NCBI RefSeq assembly: GCF_014898055.3
Contig: NW_026555331.1
Coordinates: 97,858,684 to 97,922,683, forward strand
Direction: 5' to 3'
DNA: 64,000 bases
DNA from: Talpa occidentalis
Lineage: Eukaryota > Chordata > Mammalia > Eulipotyphla > Talpidae
Position 1 is the stretch's first letter. Each line of letters starts with the position of its first letter. Position numbers and translations under genes: made by a program. This document shows, one piece after another, positions 1 to 11,720 of this stretch. The notes under the pieces were generated by a model. The model ran no database searches. It saw nothing but the letters and a program-made list of their open reading frames with translations, and had not been told where the DNA came from.

Positions 1-227
1 ATTTTAAAATTAATGTTATATATATCATAGTATATATTTTTCCCTTCATCTGATTCTGTTTTCACTCTTATTTTTGTACACACACATTCCCCAACCACTA
101 TTATAAGGCTAATAGCAAGTATTTATTGACTCCCCAAAGCTAATTATTGTAAATAAATGGATGTTGAGTTCACGAAATAAAATGACATGTCAAGTATTAG
201 TTTATAAGCTTGTCTTTATCTAATCCA

Positions 228-318
228 TTCTTTGGTTTCTCTATAGTCCACATATAAGGGACACTCTGGTAGTTACCTTTTTCTTCTGACTTATTTCATT
301 TAGCCTCATTCCTTTAAC
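228..318 (-). mobile_element. L1 3'-end fragment, antisense (inverted 5' part of the next element)
   Basis: Read on the minus strand this matches the tail of L1 ORF2 and the start of its 3' UTR. The plus strand carries the familiar antisense signature of tctatagtccacatataag followed by cttctgacttatttcattta. It abuts a plus-strand L1 3' UTR at about 318-322. In an intact L1 the two pieces would be consecutive, so I read the pair as one insertion whose 5' part was inverted. The copy is diverged. Confidence 0.7.
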
Positions 319-530
319 TGTTGAAAGCTGACTCATGGAGCTGAAGCATCCAGAGGGGGAGTGGTGACACCAAAGAGAGGGAGCACATTGGATTATGGTG
401 GTGGACTATGCATGATTTAGTGGTGGCTAGACTATGTTAACTACACCTAAAGTGGGGGATCCTATGCTTCCAAAATACCAAAAATAATGTAAGCCAATGT
501 TACCTCAATAAAAAAGAGACAAGTCAAATA
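319..530 (+). mobile_element. L1 3' UTR fragment, sense
   Basis: The segment starts at L1-like ctgactcatggagctgaag, passes through a G/A-rich stretch, and ends with gttacctcaataaaaaag, the typical end of older L1 3' UTRs. The same ending recurs at about 49.3 kb. It is joined to the antisense fragment just upstream. There is no coding capacity. Confidence 0.7.
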
Positions 531-3500
531 GTGCAACCCTACTTATACCTGACAGATTTTTTTCTCCTTCCATTTCCCATTATTTATCACTTCACTGTAA
601 ATTTCCACTAAATTTAACATTTACACATTGGATTATTTCCCTGGGTATGTATTTTCTTTCAAATTTCTAGTCACTGCAGACTTATAGGAATGCTGGAAAA
701 TTAAGGGTTTGATTATTTTGATGCCTGATCATCTTAAGAAATGATTTTGTTTTCCAAAACCAAGTTTGGTCAAGAGCAGAGACAAATTACATGGTTTATT
801 TGGAATCTTGAAAATCCCAAAGAGAGACTATTGCTTGAAAATGCTGTAGAACTGAGAGCAGAGGCACTGGACCAAGAAGATGTTTCATCACCATTGAGAG
901 TAACAGGTTCCAAACAGTGGCAGTCCACAGAGGCTTGTTGATGACCATTGTGGCAAAGTTCTCATTTTTACTTCTCATTGACAGGGAGCTGGCACACCAC
1001 TTAGCTGTGTCAGAAAATGTGTTTTTGACATCTGAGAGGTGAGAAGAGAGTCAAGTGGGGGACTTTGGGAAAATTTAAATGATTATACAACTTAAGCCAG
1101 ATTCTTATTCTATAGAAATAGTCATATTGAGTTATATAAGTATGAAAATCTGATTCAACTCTCATAGTTTCTAAAGAGCTTAACACATCATCTTGTTTCA
1201 TCCAACAACAATAATATCCACCTGCATTTAGCCTTATTGAATAAATATATAGTGGACTTAAGTAACTAGGGTTTTATGCTCTAATATAGTCTTTAAAAAT
1301 CATAAAAAACTTTCATTATATTTTGAAATTTATTTTACTTTCTTACAGCAGTATTTGGCCAGTCCAAAAGACAACCTGTGTCTTTATTCTTTTATTTCTA
1401 GGTTCAGAGTGAAAAAATATTGAGTTGCAATTTAGTTTGAGTGTTATTTCAAATTTAGTTTTTAAGTAAGTTAAGTCTGTTTAGGAATTAGGTGAAACCA
1501 TTGTGCACTTATTTTTGTCCAGTAACTTCTACTGCTTATTCAGTGAAGTGTTATGGAGTTAGTGCAAGTAATTGCTCTTGCTTGCTCTTCATGCTCTGTG
1601 CTCAAGATATAAACAAGAAGGTTGTGCTGACTCAAGCATAACAGTTTTTCAAAAGTGCTGCTCATTGTTCTGCCCCATATGGAACTCTCAAGATAATGGT
1701 CACAATTTTAGTTGTTCAAGGCAGGGGAATTCTCCCCGGCAATGCATTAAGACAACTATAATAGATTTTATAAATTCAACAAAATACTGGGCAAGTGAAT
1801 TGAGTTTATATTAGATGATTTTCTAAACAACCACATTCTGGTTTTAAGTTAAAAGAAATCAAAGCAAAACAAAACAGCTAACAGTCTGTCATTAAATAAT
1901 TACCTGTTCAACTAGTGAAATATTGATGGAGCATGTTGTCACACAGTGCATTCACCATTCCAGTTTGGGGTCTTCATTTCTGTGATCTGACCCAGCCAGT
2001 GGTTCTTGCAGACCCATATCCCACTGATCATTTCCTTAAATTCAAGCCTATACCCTCATTTTAGAACACTTTGTTTACGTCTGCAGTTGCTCAAATACCA
2101 TCTGTGAAGCATTGAGCTGTTGTGCCTGTATTTCTACTGGCTTCAGTTATTTCCCTTCTTATTTTCTATGGCACAAATAAACGCAATTTTGGGGAAACAG
2201 ATTTTTTTTTCAGTATGAATGATTCTGCTAACAGCAAAAATCTGTCAGCTACAAAATGTCTTCTGCACTAAGATGAATGGAATTTTGTTGCCCTCAATTT
2301 AGGCAGAAAAAAGTTAGTTTCTCATTTTCATGTTATCTGGAAGATAATTTCATTCTTAAATGCCTCACAAACTTTTGTTTCTTAGACTGTCTCTGCCTCT
2401 TGCTACCAAATTCAAGTTACAGTAGAGGGAATTAAAATCGCTTCATTTGCCTTCTAGATGGTGGTTTTTTTTAGGAAGGTGGGACTTGTAAGTTGGTCAA
2501 AAAGATGGTCATTACAAACATTAGAGTTTCCTAAAGTTGTTAGGACAATGCACTGCATTGTCACCTGAAGAGTAACAGTGAAATAATTATTGGATCTTCT
2601 TTTATGCCTTGGAGATTGTGTTGGGGATATGTGGGAACCGTAAGGTAACATATAAAATGCATAGGACAGTGTATGACACACATTTAGGGCTCTAGAGTTG
2701 TCAGATAGAGTACTGCTATTACTGTTTTTAGTCTCTTTGAGACTACAGTGGATTACTGATGCAGTAACTAGGGGGAAATGTGTTTTCCCTTCAAGTAGAC
2801 TTGTCATCAAAGAACTCAAGGGAGCAATTATTATTACTCCTGCCAAAATACAACTTGTGAATTATAAGACTCTATATAATGAGAAGAATCTCCTGTCTAA
2901 TTTTTTTCTTCTTGATAATGTTTAGAAGTACATTTTCTTCAGAAAATGTTTTGCCGTTGAGACTTTTTAGATGTGACTTGAGATTTAAGGTACAGAAGTG
3001 GTAGAAGAATGGAAAATGTGCTTATTGTAGGTCACTATATTTTTATAAAAGAAGGTAATATTTCAAATAGATACAGCAGATAAAGGAACAATGGCACATA
3101 TAGACTGACGTGAAGTTTTTATTTGAGTCAGTGGAGACTTGAAAGTTTTGTGAGTGACATGGCTTAGATTCTGAGCCTGGAGATCTAAGGGTAGGTACTA
3201 GCTTGAGCTCTGTATCAGTCAATAACCGTTGTTTCTTCTCTGTTAAGAAAAGGATAAAATTACTAACCCAAACCAAGAAGGAACAGAGGAATCGTTAATT
3301 ATATAGAGATCTGAGCATTAAAATTTTCAGAAAACAAATTCTTTAATTACGGCATTTTCCCCACAGCATTGGAAAAATGTTAATCTTTTCCTTGTTTTCC
3401 AAGGTTCTGGATTTTGTTCTGTTGGAGTCTATCAATTATGCCCCTACATCTTCAAAAAAAATGCTTCAAAATGAATATTATGAGGTGACAAGGTAATGAA

Positions 3501-3605
3501 AGCAGATAAAACCTGCTTTTAGTCAAGAATTTTTTTTTAGCTTAACTCTTTTGGTTTTGATTAGAATTAGAAATGTCCTTTAAAATTATACATACAGTAA
3601 TAAAT
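531..3605. other. Unassigned non-coding stretch
   Basis: About 3 kb of AT-rich sequence in which I recognise no repeat family, exon or RNA gene. Two opposing open frames of 130 and 75 codons overlap around 2454-2925, but neither resembles a known protein and their codon content looks random. Very old repeats may be present below what can be seen by eye. Confidence 0.5.
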
Positions 3606-3609
3606 AACT

Positions 3610-3795
3610 GATATTTACGTGGCATTTTATTGTTTTGTAAATGTTGGCATATGTTATCTCACTTAAACAACATAACAACTTTATGTGAAATTGTCCAAGG
3701 AATTTGGATTTTAGTGCAGACACACAGCTGGCAAAAGGTAGAACAAAACAGACCTTCCAGTTTCAAGATCAGTTTTCTTTCCAAAATCCACCACA
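3610..3795 (-). repeat. MIR-type SINE relic
   Basis: The plus strand shows the reverse complement of the MIR core: gtggcattttattgttttg, then ttatctcacttaaacaacat, then gacacacagctggcaaaag. This is the usual 'active-region / tcacacagctagtaagtgg' order of an antisense MIR. It is strongly diverged, as expected for an element that predates placental radiation. Confidence 0.65.
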
Positions 3796-4565
3796 AACTC
3801 AAAGGCTAAAAGATTATCCCAGCCATGTATTTGACAAAACTTACGATCATTATGAGCTAAAACAAATCCTATGAAATAAAGTTAATGATAAAATAATGGT
3901 TTGATCCTCCAGGCAATACTACCAACCATGCCTGTCTCTCAAGTTCTCAAACCCTTAACTTTCTATTTATCTTTCATAGGCAAATGGTTTTCATGATTTG
4001 TTTGAGCAATTTTTTGGATATTATGTCCTCATGTGATACGAAAAATGAACTTGTGTTTTTTAAAATTCAATCTAGAATCGGTGCTTTTTCCATGATGTTA
4101 TCATATATCACAAAACAAATTCTCTAACATATTTTGGCAAAGAAGTGGAGGAGTGATTTGAATTATAATGCAGCTGGCAGAACTGTAGGCATCATTGGTA
4201 ATTAAGACCAAGTTGATATGTTTATCAATGAGTGTAAACAATGTTATCTGATCCAGTTTCCTAAGTTCTTGATATTTTGCTATGCTTCACCTCTTCAGTC
4301 TATTTGCTGGCTTGATTATTAAACACTTAACTTTTTTACTTAGGGGGAACTCTACATAGTTACCTCATTTGTTTCAAATATTTGCAAATGAATTACCACT
4401 ATGAGCTCTGTTAATAAGAAGAAATTAAATGGATGCCGTGAAATCATGTTTACTCTGTGCTTGATGCTTATTCTCTTTTCTTTGTCTGGCATCAGCCTTT
4501 TAAATTGTAAAAGTGCCATGATAACAGAATTAAGTGACTTCTAAGAAAACACATAAATTCCATTC
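3796..4565. other. Unassigned non-coding stretch
   Basis: AT-rich single-copy-looking sequence with no recognisable repeat, exon or RNA gene. Confidence 0.5.
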
Positions 4566-4569
4566 CTGC

Positions 4570-4870
4570 CGCCCTTCATGCAATGTACTTTCCTTCCTGG
4601 CTTGAATTTATGTCTTCTTGCACTTCACACACATCTGAGTGGACAGGCACTTCTGGCAAAGCCCTTATCAGATAGCCAATTGTACTGCATTGTAATTGCA
4701 TATTCACTTATTAATATCTATCTCTCTTCCCCCCTTCTCTCTCTTTGTCCCCCAAAAATTCTTGCTGGAAGAAAACTTTATTTTGTTAGAATTTTTAATC
4801 CCTGATCATAGCATAGTGGTCTAGCACATATAAGTTATCCATTTAATGTTTGGCAAATAAATGAATTAAT
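4570..4870 (+). repeat. L2 LINE 3'-end relic
   Basis: A pyrimidine-rich body with short cttctcacttcacac-like runs is followed by the characteristic end: catagtggtctagcacat, then ccatttaatgtttggcaaataaatgaat. That end corresponds to the L2 'tagtaggtgctcaataaatgttt' terminus. It is heavily diverged and has no open frame. Confidence 0.65.
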
Positions 4871-5399
4871 ATTTAATAGAATTAATCTGAATAGCATCTT
4901 TGTTTTTCCATTCAGTGCCCAATTTCCTTGGACATGACACTCAGAATCCATTAAGACTTAACCAGATCATACACTGGAAAGTTTTTATACTTGTATACTT
5001 ATTCAATAGATGATTATGCTAGTCACAACTTAGTATCTGTATATTTTTCTTTTGTGCTTTAGTTCAGGTCCAGATTATGGCAATAGCAATGTAACTATGC
5101 CTCATTTTCTGCTTTTTATTCCACACTGCATCTAGTCTAACCATTGAAAACAGTTGCTCACTGCACACCCTTCAAGAGGGACTTGTCTGTCTTCACTTAA
5201 CACATCCCCAATTCCCAAACCAATGCTTGCTATCTGTGCATATAAGCCTTTGATAGGTGTATATCCAGCATCTGGAGACCTCCCAAGAAGGGCATAGAAA
5301 ACTTTCATATGCTTCCTGTCTATCTCCCCAAACTCTAATCTTATACCAGCAAGGTTTGGACACATAACCAGGCTTGTAGCCATAAAGGACAATGAGGAA
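4871..5399. other. Unassigned non-coding stretch
   Basis: No exon or RNA gene was recognised. Two overlapping minus-strand open frames of 90 and 97 codons (5132-5465) run into the neighbouring L2 relic and match nothing I know, so they are treated as chance frames. The interval could be a more decayed 5' continuation of the downstream L2. Confidence 0.45.
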
Positions 5400-5758
5400 T
5401 CCCCCAAAGGATTGTCCTCTTTCACACCTCAGTACCTTTGCTTTGCTTTCCTTTTCTTCCGACAAGGCTGTCTCTTGACAAATGTTTATCCCTTACAACT
5501 CAACTTAGCATTATACTTCTCTTCAAAGCACTTCTCTTTCACCTGACAGAGGTTTCCTGTCATTTGAGCACTCGAAGTACATTGCAGGCAAGCATATCTC
5601 TGCAGTATGCAAGTAATCTGTAATAATTGTTTGCATGTGTTTTTTTTTTTTCATAACTAGATGATGAGCCCTTTTCATGGAGCCTGAAATGCAGGGTCTG
5701 TATTCTTGCACTTAATGTGGTGCTTAGTACTCCATAAGCATTCTGTATTTCTGGGATG
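5400..5758 (+). repeat. L2 LINE 3'-end relic
   Basis: Recognisable L2 order: a cttcaaagcacttctctttcac-like block, then gatgatgagcccttttcatgg, gcagggtctgtattcttgca, and a terminal gtggtgcttagtactccataa. The last part corresponds to the L2 end 'gcacatagtaggcactcaataaat'. A poly-T run at about 5640-5652 interrupts it. No coding capacity remains. Confidence 0.75.
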
Positions 5759-6270
5759 AAGTTTTTTTTTAATTAATAAAATTGTATTGATTTAACATGC
5801 TATCTAAATTTGAGGACTGCAATTTCACCTCTATATGTGTATAAACCTCACGTCATCCACCACCAAAATTCCAGTACCATTCCTACTATCAGACTCATGC
5901 CCTCTACCCTTCCCTCCCACCTGCCTTTTCTCTCCTCCTCTGGTAAACACCATTCAGTCTGTGAGTAATTTTGATGACTTGTTAGTTTACTTGCTATAGT
6001 TGTTAATATTGCACATCTGAAAGAAGCTATCCAGTAATTATCTTTCACTTTCTGACTTAGCATAATCACCTAGAGTTTCATCCAAAAGGCAAGATTTCAT
6101 CTTTTTAAAAAGCTGGATGGTATAGAATGAATTTTTATAGGATCTTGATAACTGTGATCTCATTGACAGTCATATATTCAACTATATTTCTCTACTAGAA
6201 TTTACTCCACTATTCTGTTGTGGAATTTTCTTACAAATCATTACCATGGGTATTCTCATTTCAGTTGAAT
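5759..6270 (-). mobile_element. Old L1 3' end, antisense
   Basis: The plus strand reads as the reverse complement of an old mammalian L1 3' UTR: a ccaccaccaaaattccag block, a C-rich cccttccctcccacctgcc block, gtaaacaccattcagtctg, then actttctgacttagcataat and ggcaagatttcatcttttt from the end of ORF2. The order is collinear with an L1 from its 3' end inward. It is diverged and non-coding. Confidence 0.75.
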
Positions 6271-6417
6271 TTTCCAGGCAATGTGAGTATTTTAAAGTAA
6301 AGTTTCTGATAAATAATGCCTTGTAATTGTTAGGTTACATTAGAAAAGAAACAAAAAAAAATTATCTTTGAAGTCTGTTTGCAGGCATGAGTTGTGCATA
6401 CATAGTCAAATATTTTA

Positions 6418-6691
6418 TTTTATTTTTTTAAAGATTTATTTATTTATGCATACAAGAGCTGGGGTACAGTCCAGACATGCAGGGGGTGGGAGGATTCACC
6501 AGAACAGAGTGGGGAACAGAACAGGCAGACTGACTGAAATACACTGCTGAGGGGAGCAGCGGGCGAGACAGGAGAGGTCTGCTGTGCCATGTGGGTTGCT
6601 CCCTGGCTGGCCGGGGATCGAACTCGTGCTGCAGAGGCTGTGGATTGCTTCATAGTGCAGTGCTTAACCCTTTGTGCCACCAGGGAGGCCC
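6418..6691 (-). mobile_element. tRNA-derived SINE (Rhin-1-like?), full length, antisense
   Basis: The plus strand begins with a T-rich tail (ttttttaaagatttatttat) and ends with ccaccagggaggcc, the reverse complement of the SINE head GGCCTCCCTGGTGG. Near-identical target duplications flank it: tagtcaaatatttta at 6403-6417 and tagtcacatatttta at 6692-6706 (14 of 15). The tRNA-like head carries box A- and box B-type Pol III promoter elements near its 5' end. Assignment to Rhin-1 is from memory; the family itself recurs seven more times in this window. Confidence 0.85.
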
Positions 6692-6899
6692 TAGTCACAT
6701 ATTTTAAATACTCAGTTACCCAAGTAAAATATGTGGAACTTATGTGCTTCTTTTTTTAAATGTAAATAATGGATATGTAAAACAGAAAGCAAATAGAATG
6801 GGTAACTAACATTATTAGGCCATTCACAGAAGTAGAACTATGAATGGTTTTTAAGTAGATGGAGGAATGCTCAAACTCAGTATTCATGCAAGAGAAACA

Positions 6900-7075
6900 A
6901 ATTAATATATCAATAATTATTATTCACTTCTCTCCAATCAGAATTGCAAAAATTTAAAGAGGGAAATCAATACAAAATGTTGGCACAAGGGTGGAACAAC
7001 AGCACTGCTAATGAAAGTATACAAATCAGTCATTCTGGAAAGCAAAATATACTTTTTGGATTGCTACAATTTCTT
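6900..7075 (+). mobile_element. Ancient L1 ORF2 fragment (L1ME-like)
   Basis: The sequence ctctccaatcagaattgcaa followed by aatgttggcacaagggtgga, acagcactgctaatgaaagt and cagtcattctggaaagc is collinear with the conserved end of L1 ORF2 (the region around the Cys-rich motif). Many indels destroy the frame. It is much older than the copy at 55.4 kb. Confidence 0.7.
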
Positions 7076-7439
7076 TTCTCTCTGAGAAAGGATGACAGGC
7101 AAAGGATCAAGAAAAAAAATCATGAAATATGTTAAATTATTGGTTTATTTATGAATCCTGGAGACCAGTTCTTTTCTTTTTTGTGGTATTTTTACATGAC
7201 TACTCTGGTCGGTATTGTCTTCTTTCTGTTAAGATGTCATTTGAAGAAAGTGTTAAACTAATTCCATCTTAAACTATCATAATTGTAAAATGAATGAGAA
7301 TATCTCAAAGTAGAGAAGCTGACTTATAATTTTGTTGACAAACCCACAAGTATATAAGCTTTGCTCTCTCTCTGTGCTCCATGTTTTTCCAATTGTATTT
7401 ATCATGGTTATCTTCTACTCTTCTATTTAATTGCCTCTG

Positions 7440-7905
7440 AAATGTACCCAAGGCTATTAAATTCTAAGAAATCTCCCTCCTAAATATCTTTGCAATCAAT
7501 CTCCTCTATTCCACTATAACTTCTCTACTTAGTTTACTCTAGCAGTCTCTGCTGCAATCTATCTTCCTAGTTATCTGTTTGAAAGTGTCACTAACTTACT
7601 TAAGGCAAATTCTCCTCTTACCCACAAGATCAAGTATAGGTTTTAGGAATGGCATACACAACTCTGAAAAAGGGCCTCATATTCACTTTCTGTTCCCACC
7701 TTCCAGCACATCTTTTTTTCCCACCCAGCACCCTCCTTCTAAAAGTGTGCCTTTGTCTGATGAACACAGTGTTTAACACCCAACAAATAAAGACCCACCC
7801 TCTAAGAAGCTGCTCCAGACCCATCCTTTGTGTTTCCATTGTGCTTTGTAAAACATTTATTACAGCACTTAGGCCAGTAAATTATATATTGGCATAGTGG
7901 TCTGT
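7440..7905 (+). repeat. L2 LINE 3'-end relic
   Basis: L2-type pyrimidine-rich text includes acccacaagatcaagtatag, gaatggcatacacaactctg, a cttccagcacatc block and catttattacagcacttagg. Three overlapping open frames of 65-82 codons here (7579-7897) lie within the repeat and are not genes. Confidence 0.7.
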
Positions 7906-8186
7906 CTCTTACTAAGCACTAACCCTGCCAGATTACACAGAGCTCTCCTGTAAGAGACTGATTTAAAAAAATAACATATATGTGTTGCTTTGTAATATAA
8001 TTGGGGCAGACCTCTTTTGATAATTTAAAAGATAAAAAAAATTATAAAGATATGAAAACCTTTTCTGTGAGGAGTTTGTCTTTCTATTATTTTATCTCTT
8101 GATTAATTCTTCTGAAAAAAAATATAGTCTGAAAAGATGATGAGGGAAGATACTTCAAATCCTTTCCCCCTTCCCTTTCCTCAAAT

Positions 8187-8302
8187 ATATTTTTATATAT
8201 ATATATATAGATAGAGTGTATATATATAATATATACATATACACACATATAATATAATATACATACTAATTGTATATATTAATAACTATATATATATTAA
8301 TC
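8187..8302. repeat. TA-rich low-complexity tract with embedded CA
   Basis: An imperfect (TA)n run mixed with tacacacacat and ataatata segments spans about 115 bp. It is typical of a decayed microsatellite. Confidence 0.85.
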
Positions 8303-10089
8303 AACTGGACAGATGTTATCTATATCCAAAACCTAATCATTGTATTTATAATGTGTGTTTTTATACAACAGATATTTCACCTTAAAATGCATCTATTATG
8401 GCAAAATTAGTCTGAGGACATCTAAAGTCACTTAGCCATAGGTAAGCAGAATAGGAATCAGATGTTTGAAAATTCCACTCAGTTCTTTTTAAAATATTGT
8501 TCTTGTGCTACTTTATAATGAACTTAAGTTAAATATACAAATATAAGAATGAAGGAATGTCCTTATTACTATTATTATTATTATTTAGAAGTATAAACAA
8601 CAAAACTGGGGATCAAGCCATTAACTTCTTATATTATGGTTCTTTTCTAGCTCCCTTTTGGGTATATATGTATATATATGACATTGTTTTTACATAATTT
8701 GGAAAGTTCTCTATAACCTTAATGGGAGATATTTTTTTCTATCATTTGTTTAAACAAAAATACAAAACTGGTAAATTTAAGATTTCGCTGTGGAAAGTCT
8801 CTGTAAATGAAACTAATGAATCTTGATTCAATAAACTTGTATGAATATGTATTTTGTCATAGTTGAATGATCTAAGTACTCTGAAGTCAGATGTGCTTTC
8901 AAAATACTCTCATAAATGTAAATTCTTAATTATGACCATTTCTAGGGTATTTATCTGTCTCCTGGTGGTTGTTGCTACTTTGGCCCCTTTTATATGTTTT
9001 GGACAGAGAAAGAAACACAATGCTTGCATTCCTGTGGTTGCTATAGTAATGGGAAAAAAAACTGCAGCTGTGATTGTAGACTTGAAGAAAAAAGACTGAG
9101 GTAATTTCAGCCCTGGAGACTTAGTAAATATTAATTGTGAAGAATTGTGAAAAAGAAAGCTCTTGCTTTTATTCTTTAAGAGTTTTTTTTTTTTTTAATA
9201 TCTAAGAGCCAGAAGTCATTATACTGAGATAAATTGTGACTTCATGTTGCTGTCCCTAATTGCATTCCAAAGGTAAGGTTGAAACATTAACTAAAATCCT
9301 AAGTAGGATTTTGCATTTAATTTGATGAATTCTTTTCCAAGAGCTGATATTCTAAGTTGTGGAAGAAAAACTGTAGATTGATAAAAAAAAAAAAAAAACA
9401 TGTACATGTTCTCATAGAGTAAATAACTACAGTGTTCTCTGAGGAGATTTTTGATTACATTTTTTACTGAATTAGTGTTATATTTCAGAGTGCTCCTTGG
9501 GGATTGTATGGTCCATCAAACCAACCTCAGAACAAAATCCTTTCTTGTAATTGCATAGACCCCAAACACTGTGATAAGCCCAGACTAACCATTACTGAAA
9601 TTTTAGTATATGCTCAATACTAGATATTAGTTCCTGTCTATTTTATTGTTATTATTCTTGTCATTGTTTTTGTCAGAGCAGATATTTTATGTTTTTATTT
9701 TTATTCCCAAATAAAGGAGTTTGGGGTCAAGTTTCATGGGGACTACACCTGAGGGGAGAAAACAATACTGACAAAAATGAACAATGATGTAAGAAATTAA
9801 ATAAATAAATTTAAAGGGAAAAAAGTAAAAAATTGAAGATGAAGGTCACTTGTCATAAAGACAGTATAAAACCAATAGACTAGGCAGGAGTACCCAAATG
9901 TGGTGAGCAGCTGGGAGTTTCAGATGAGTTTTCATCAGCATATATTTGTTGGGTAAACCCAACAAAGAAATTATTATTATATTATGTTTATTATAATTAT
10001 GTTAGGATTTAAGTCTCCAAAAAGATATAGAATAAACTCCTTTCCTCCCCAAAATAAACTTACAGAAGATTATATATACATGCACTCAT

Positions 10090-10107
10090 ACACACACACA
10101 CACACAC
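10090..10107. repeat. (AC)9 microsatellite
   Basis: An uninterrupted 18-base AC run within AT-rich sequence. Confidence 0.9.
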
Positions 10108-10227
10108 TCACTCCCACATAATAGTATTTTATAATAATATATGAAGCATCATAATAATAGAGGCACGTATGGGTTACAGGTTGTAACATAATCACAAAAC
10201 AGGATAAAACTGAATCAATACATTATT

Positions 10228-10480
10228 GAAAGTTGGTGGTTGTGAATGGACTCTGGATCCAGGTTCCCTAGGTTTAAACATCAACCCTGCCATTTTCTTT
10301 GTGTGTGATGTTGGCTATGTTATTTAATGTCTTCGTGTCTGTCTTTTCTCTTCTGTAAAATGTGAGTGATGCATACCTAGTTATAGGATGTTAGGGAGAT
10401 TTTGTTTGCTGTAAGTGGAAATGAAATGAATATATCTGTTTCTACATATTTTAGAGTAGTATCAGGAATGTAGTGAACAT
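10228..10480 (+). repeat. MIR SINE relic, sense
   Basis: Full MIR order can be followed: gactctggatccaggttccc, then tcaaccctgccattttct, gatgttggctatgttattta, a tcttctgtaaaatgtgagtg block and a tagttataggatgttaggg block. These correspond to 'tctggagccagactgcctgg', 'ctctgccacttac', 'gaccttgggcaagttactt' and 'catctgtaaaatggg' of MIR. One of the better preserved MIRs here. Confidence 0.8.
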
Positions 10481-11454
10481 TAAACTGTGATTAAATTGGG
10501 GCTAGTAATGTTTCTGCTATCGAATAGCTAATTTAACATCATCATTCTAGGCCTTCTATTTCTTTTTTCAATTGGGCAATTGTTCTGAATCGTGTAAGTA
10601 TCCAGAGGTCCCATAATGAGCAGCCCTTTTGGAAAGTGTGCTGAGTAAATATACACTCTAATATCAGTGAGGTTGCTTTGGAGAATTACTAACAGAATTA
10701 AAAATAATTCTGTCCTCAGAGTCCTGGAATAGACTATAAAAAGTTGTACAAATAAGATGAAATTTAATTAAACATCATGTTTGCAGTTAAGAGTGATTCC
10801 CAATGAGAACTTTAGTTTTAAGTAACAATTAATATTTATTTATGTCCAGATTATCTTTTAAAATATGGCAGGTTCTTTTCAGTTGGCAGACACTTGAACA
10901 TCTTCTTATACCTTGGCACCTCTCTGGGGTTCCCACTATGGAAAATTTATGTCTGGTGTAAACCTATATTTTAATTGTCATTACCCCACATATACATTCC
11001 AAATCTGAGAAGCCACAGCTACCCATTTTGTAGGTGTAATGCAGGAAAGCAGACGTGAGTATGAATCATTGCACTATTATTATTGCTGCAATTCTATTAC
11101 CATTATTAGTAGGAACATGTGACTGGAGATTTAGATGCAACTTTATAGGAGGGGGTGGGCACCATTCTCACACTCCTGCTAGATACAAGTGATTTAATAT
11201 ATATTTCCTCTTCATAAGAATCCTGAGACTTTCTGATTAAAAAAAAAAAAGAAGAGGAAATGATACATAGAGGATTAAAGACTATTTGGACCATGATTTT
11301 AAGGTCCAATAGAGCTTAATGGTTTTATTTCCACTCAAGATTTAGTGTTTGTCTTTCAAGTCTAATAAAATGATTTAGTCTTATTAGATTCTAAAGACAT
11401 TTATGTCATATTTAATTGATTCCATAAATTCAATTTATATGAGTCTAATTTATA
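10481..11454. other. Unassigned non-coding stretch
   Basis: AT-rich sequence without recognised repeats or exons. A 67-codon minus-strand frame (11106-11309) is short and without homology. Confidence 0.5.
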
Positions 11455-11720
11455 CTTAGAATGCAAGTGTACTTCCCTCTGCAAAATACTTCAATGTCTC
11501 TTAATTGCTTATTGGGTAAATTCCAAATCTGTTGAAATTCTTTACTCCATGATCTTACCCAAACTACTTCTCAAGCTCATTATTGCTTTCTTTCTTAATT
11601 CATGATTTTCAGCTGGGAAAAAAATAAAATGCCTCTTATACCCTTAAGTCTTCCAATTTTTCCAAGAAGGACTTTAAGGTCATTTGAAATACATCCTCCA
11701 ATTCTTTTGCATGGAATCCT
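11455..11720 (+). repeat. L2 LINE relic
   Basis: L2-like text: attgggtaaattccaaatct, ctccatgatcttacccaaac, tcctccaattcttttgcatg. This matches the L2 region that reads '...aagtccaaactccttagc...ccttcaaggccctcc...'. The copy is weakly preserved and the edges are approximate. Confidence 0.5.

Larger units (their letters stand above)
7906..10227. other. Unassigned non-coding stretch with simple repeats
   Basis: Apart from a long TA/CA tract (8187-8302), a short ATT run (8566-8586), a poly-A run (9383-9397) and a short AC run (10090-10107), I see no repeat family or exon. A 78-codon frame at 8863-9099 has no recognisable homology. Confidence 0.5.

Noticed and set aside
2454..2846. 130-codon minus-strand open frame
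   Set aside because: No recognisable domain or homology, Ser/Thr/Leu-rich chance composition, and an overlapping frame on the other strand.
8187..8302. Possible CRISPR-like or satellite array
   Set aside because: The periodicity is dinucleotide only; it is a decayed TA/CA microsatellite in a mammalian genome.
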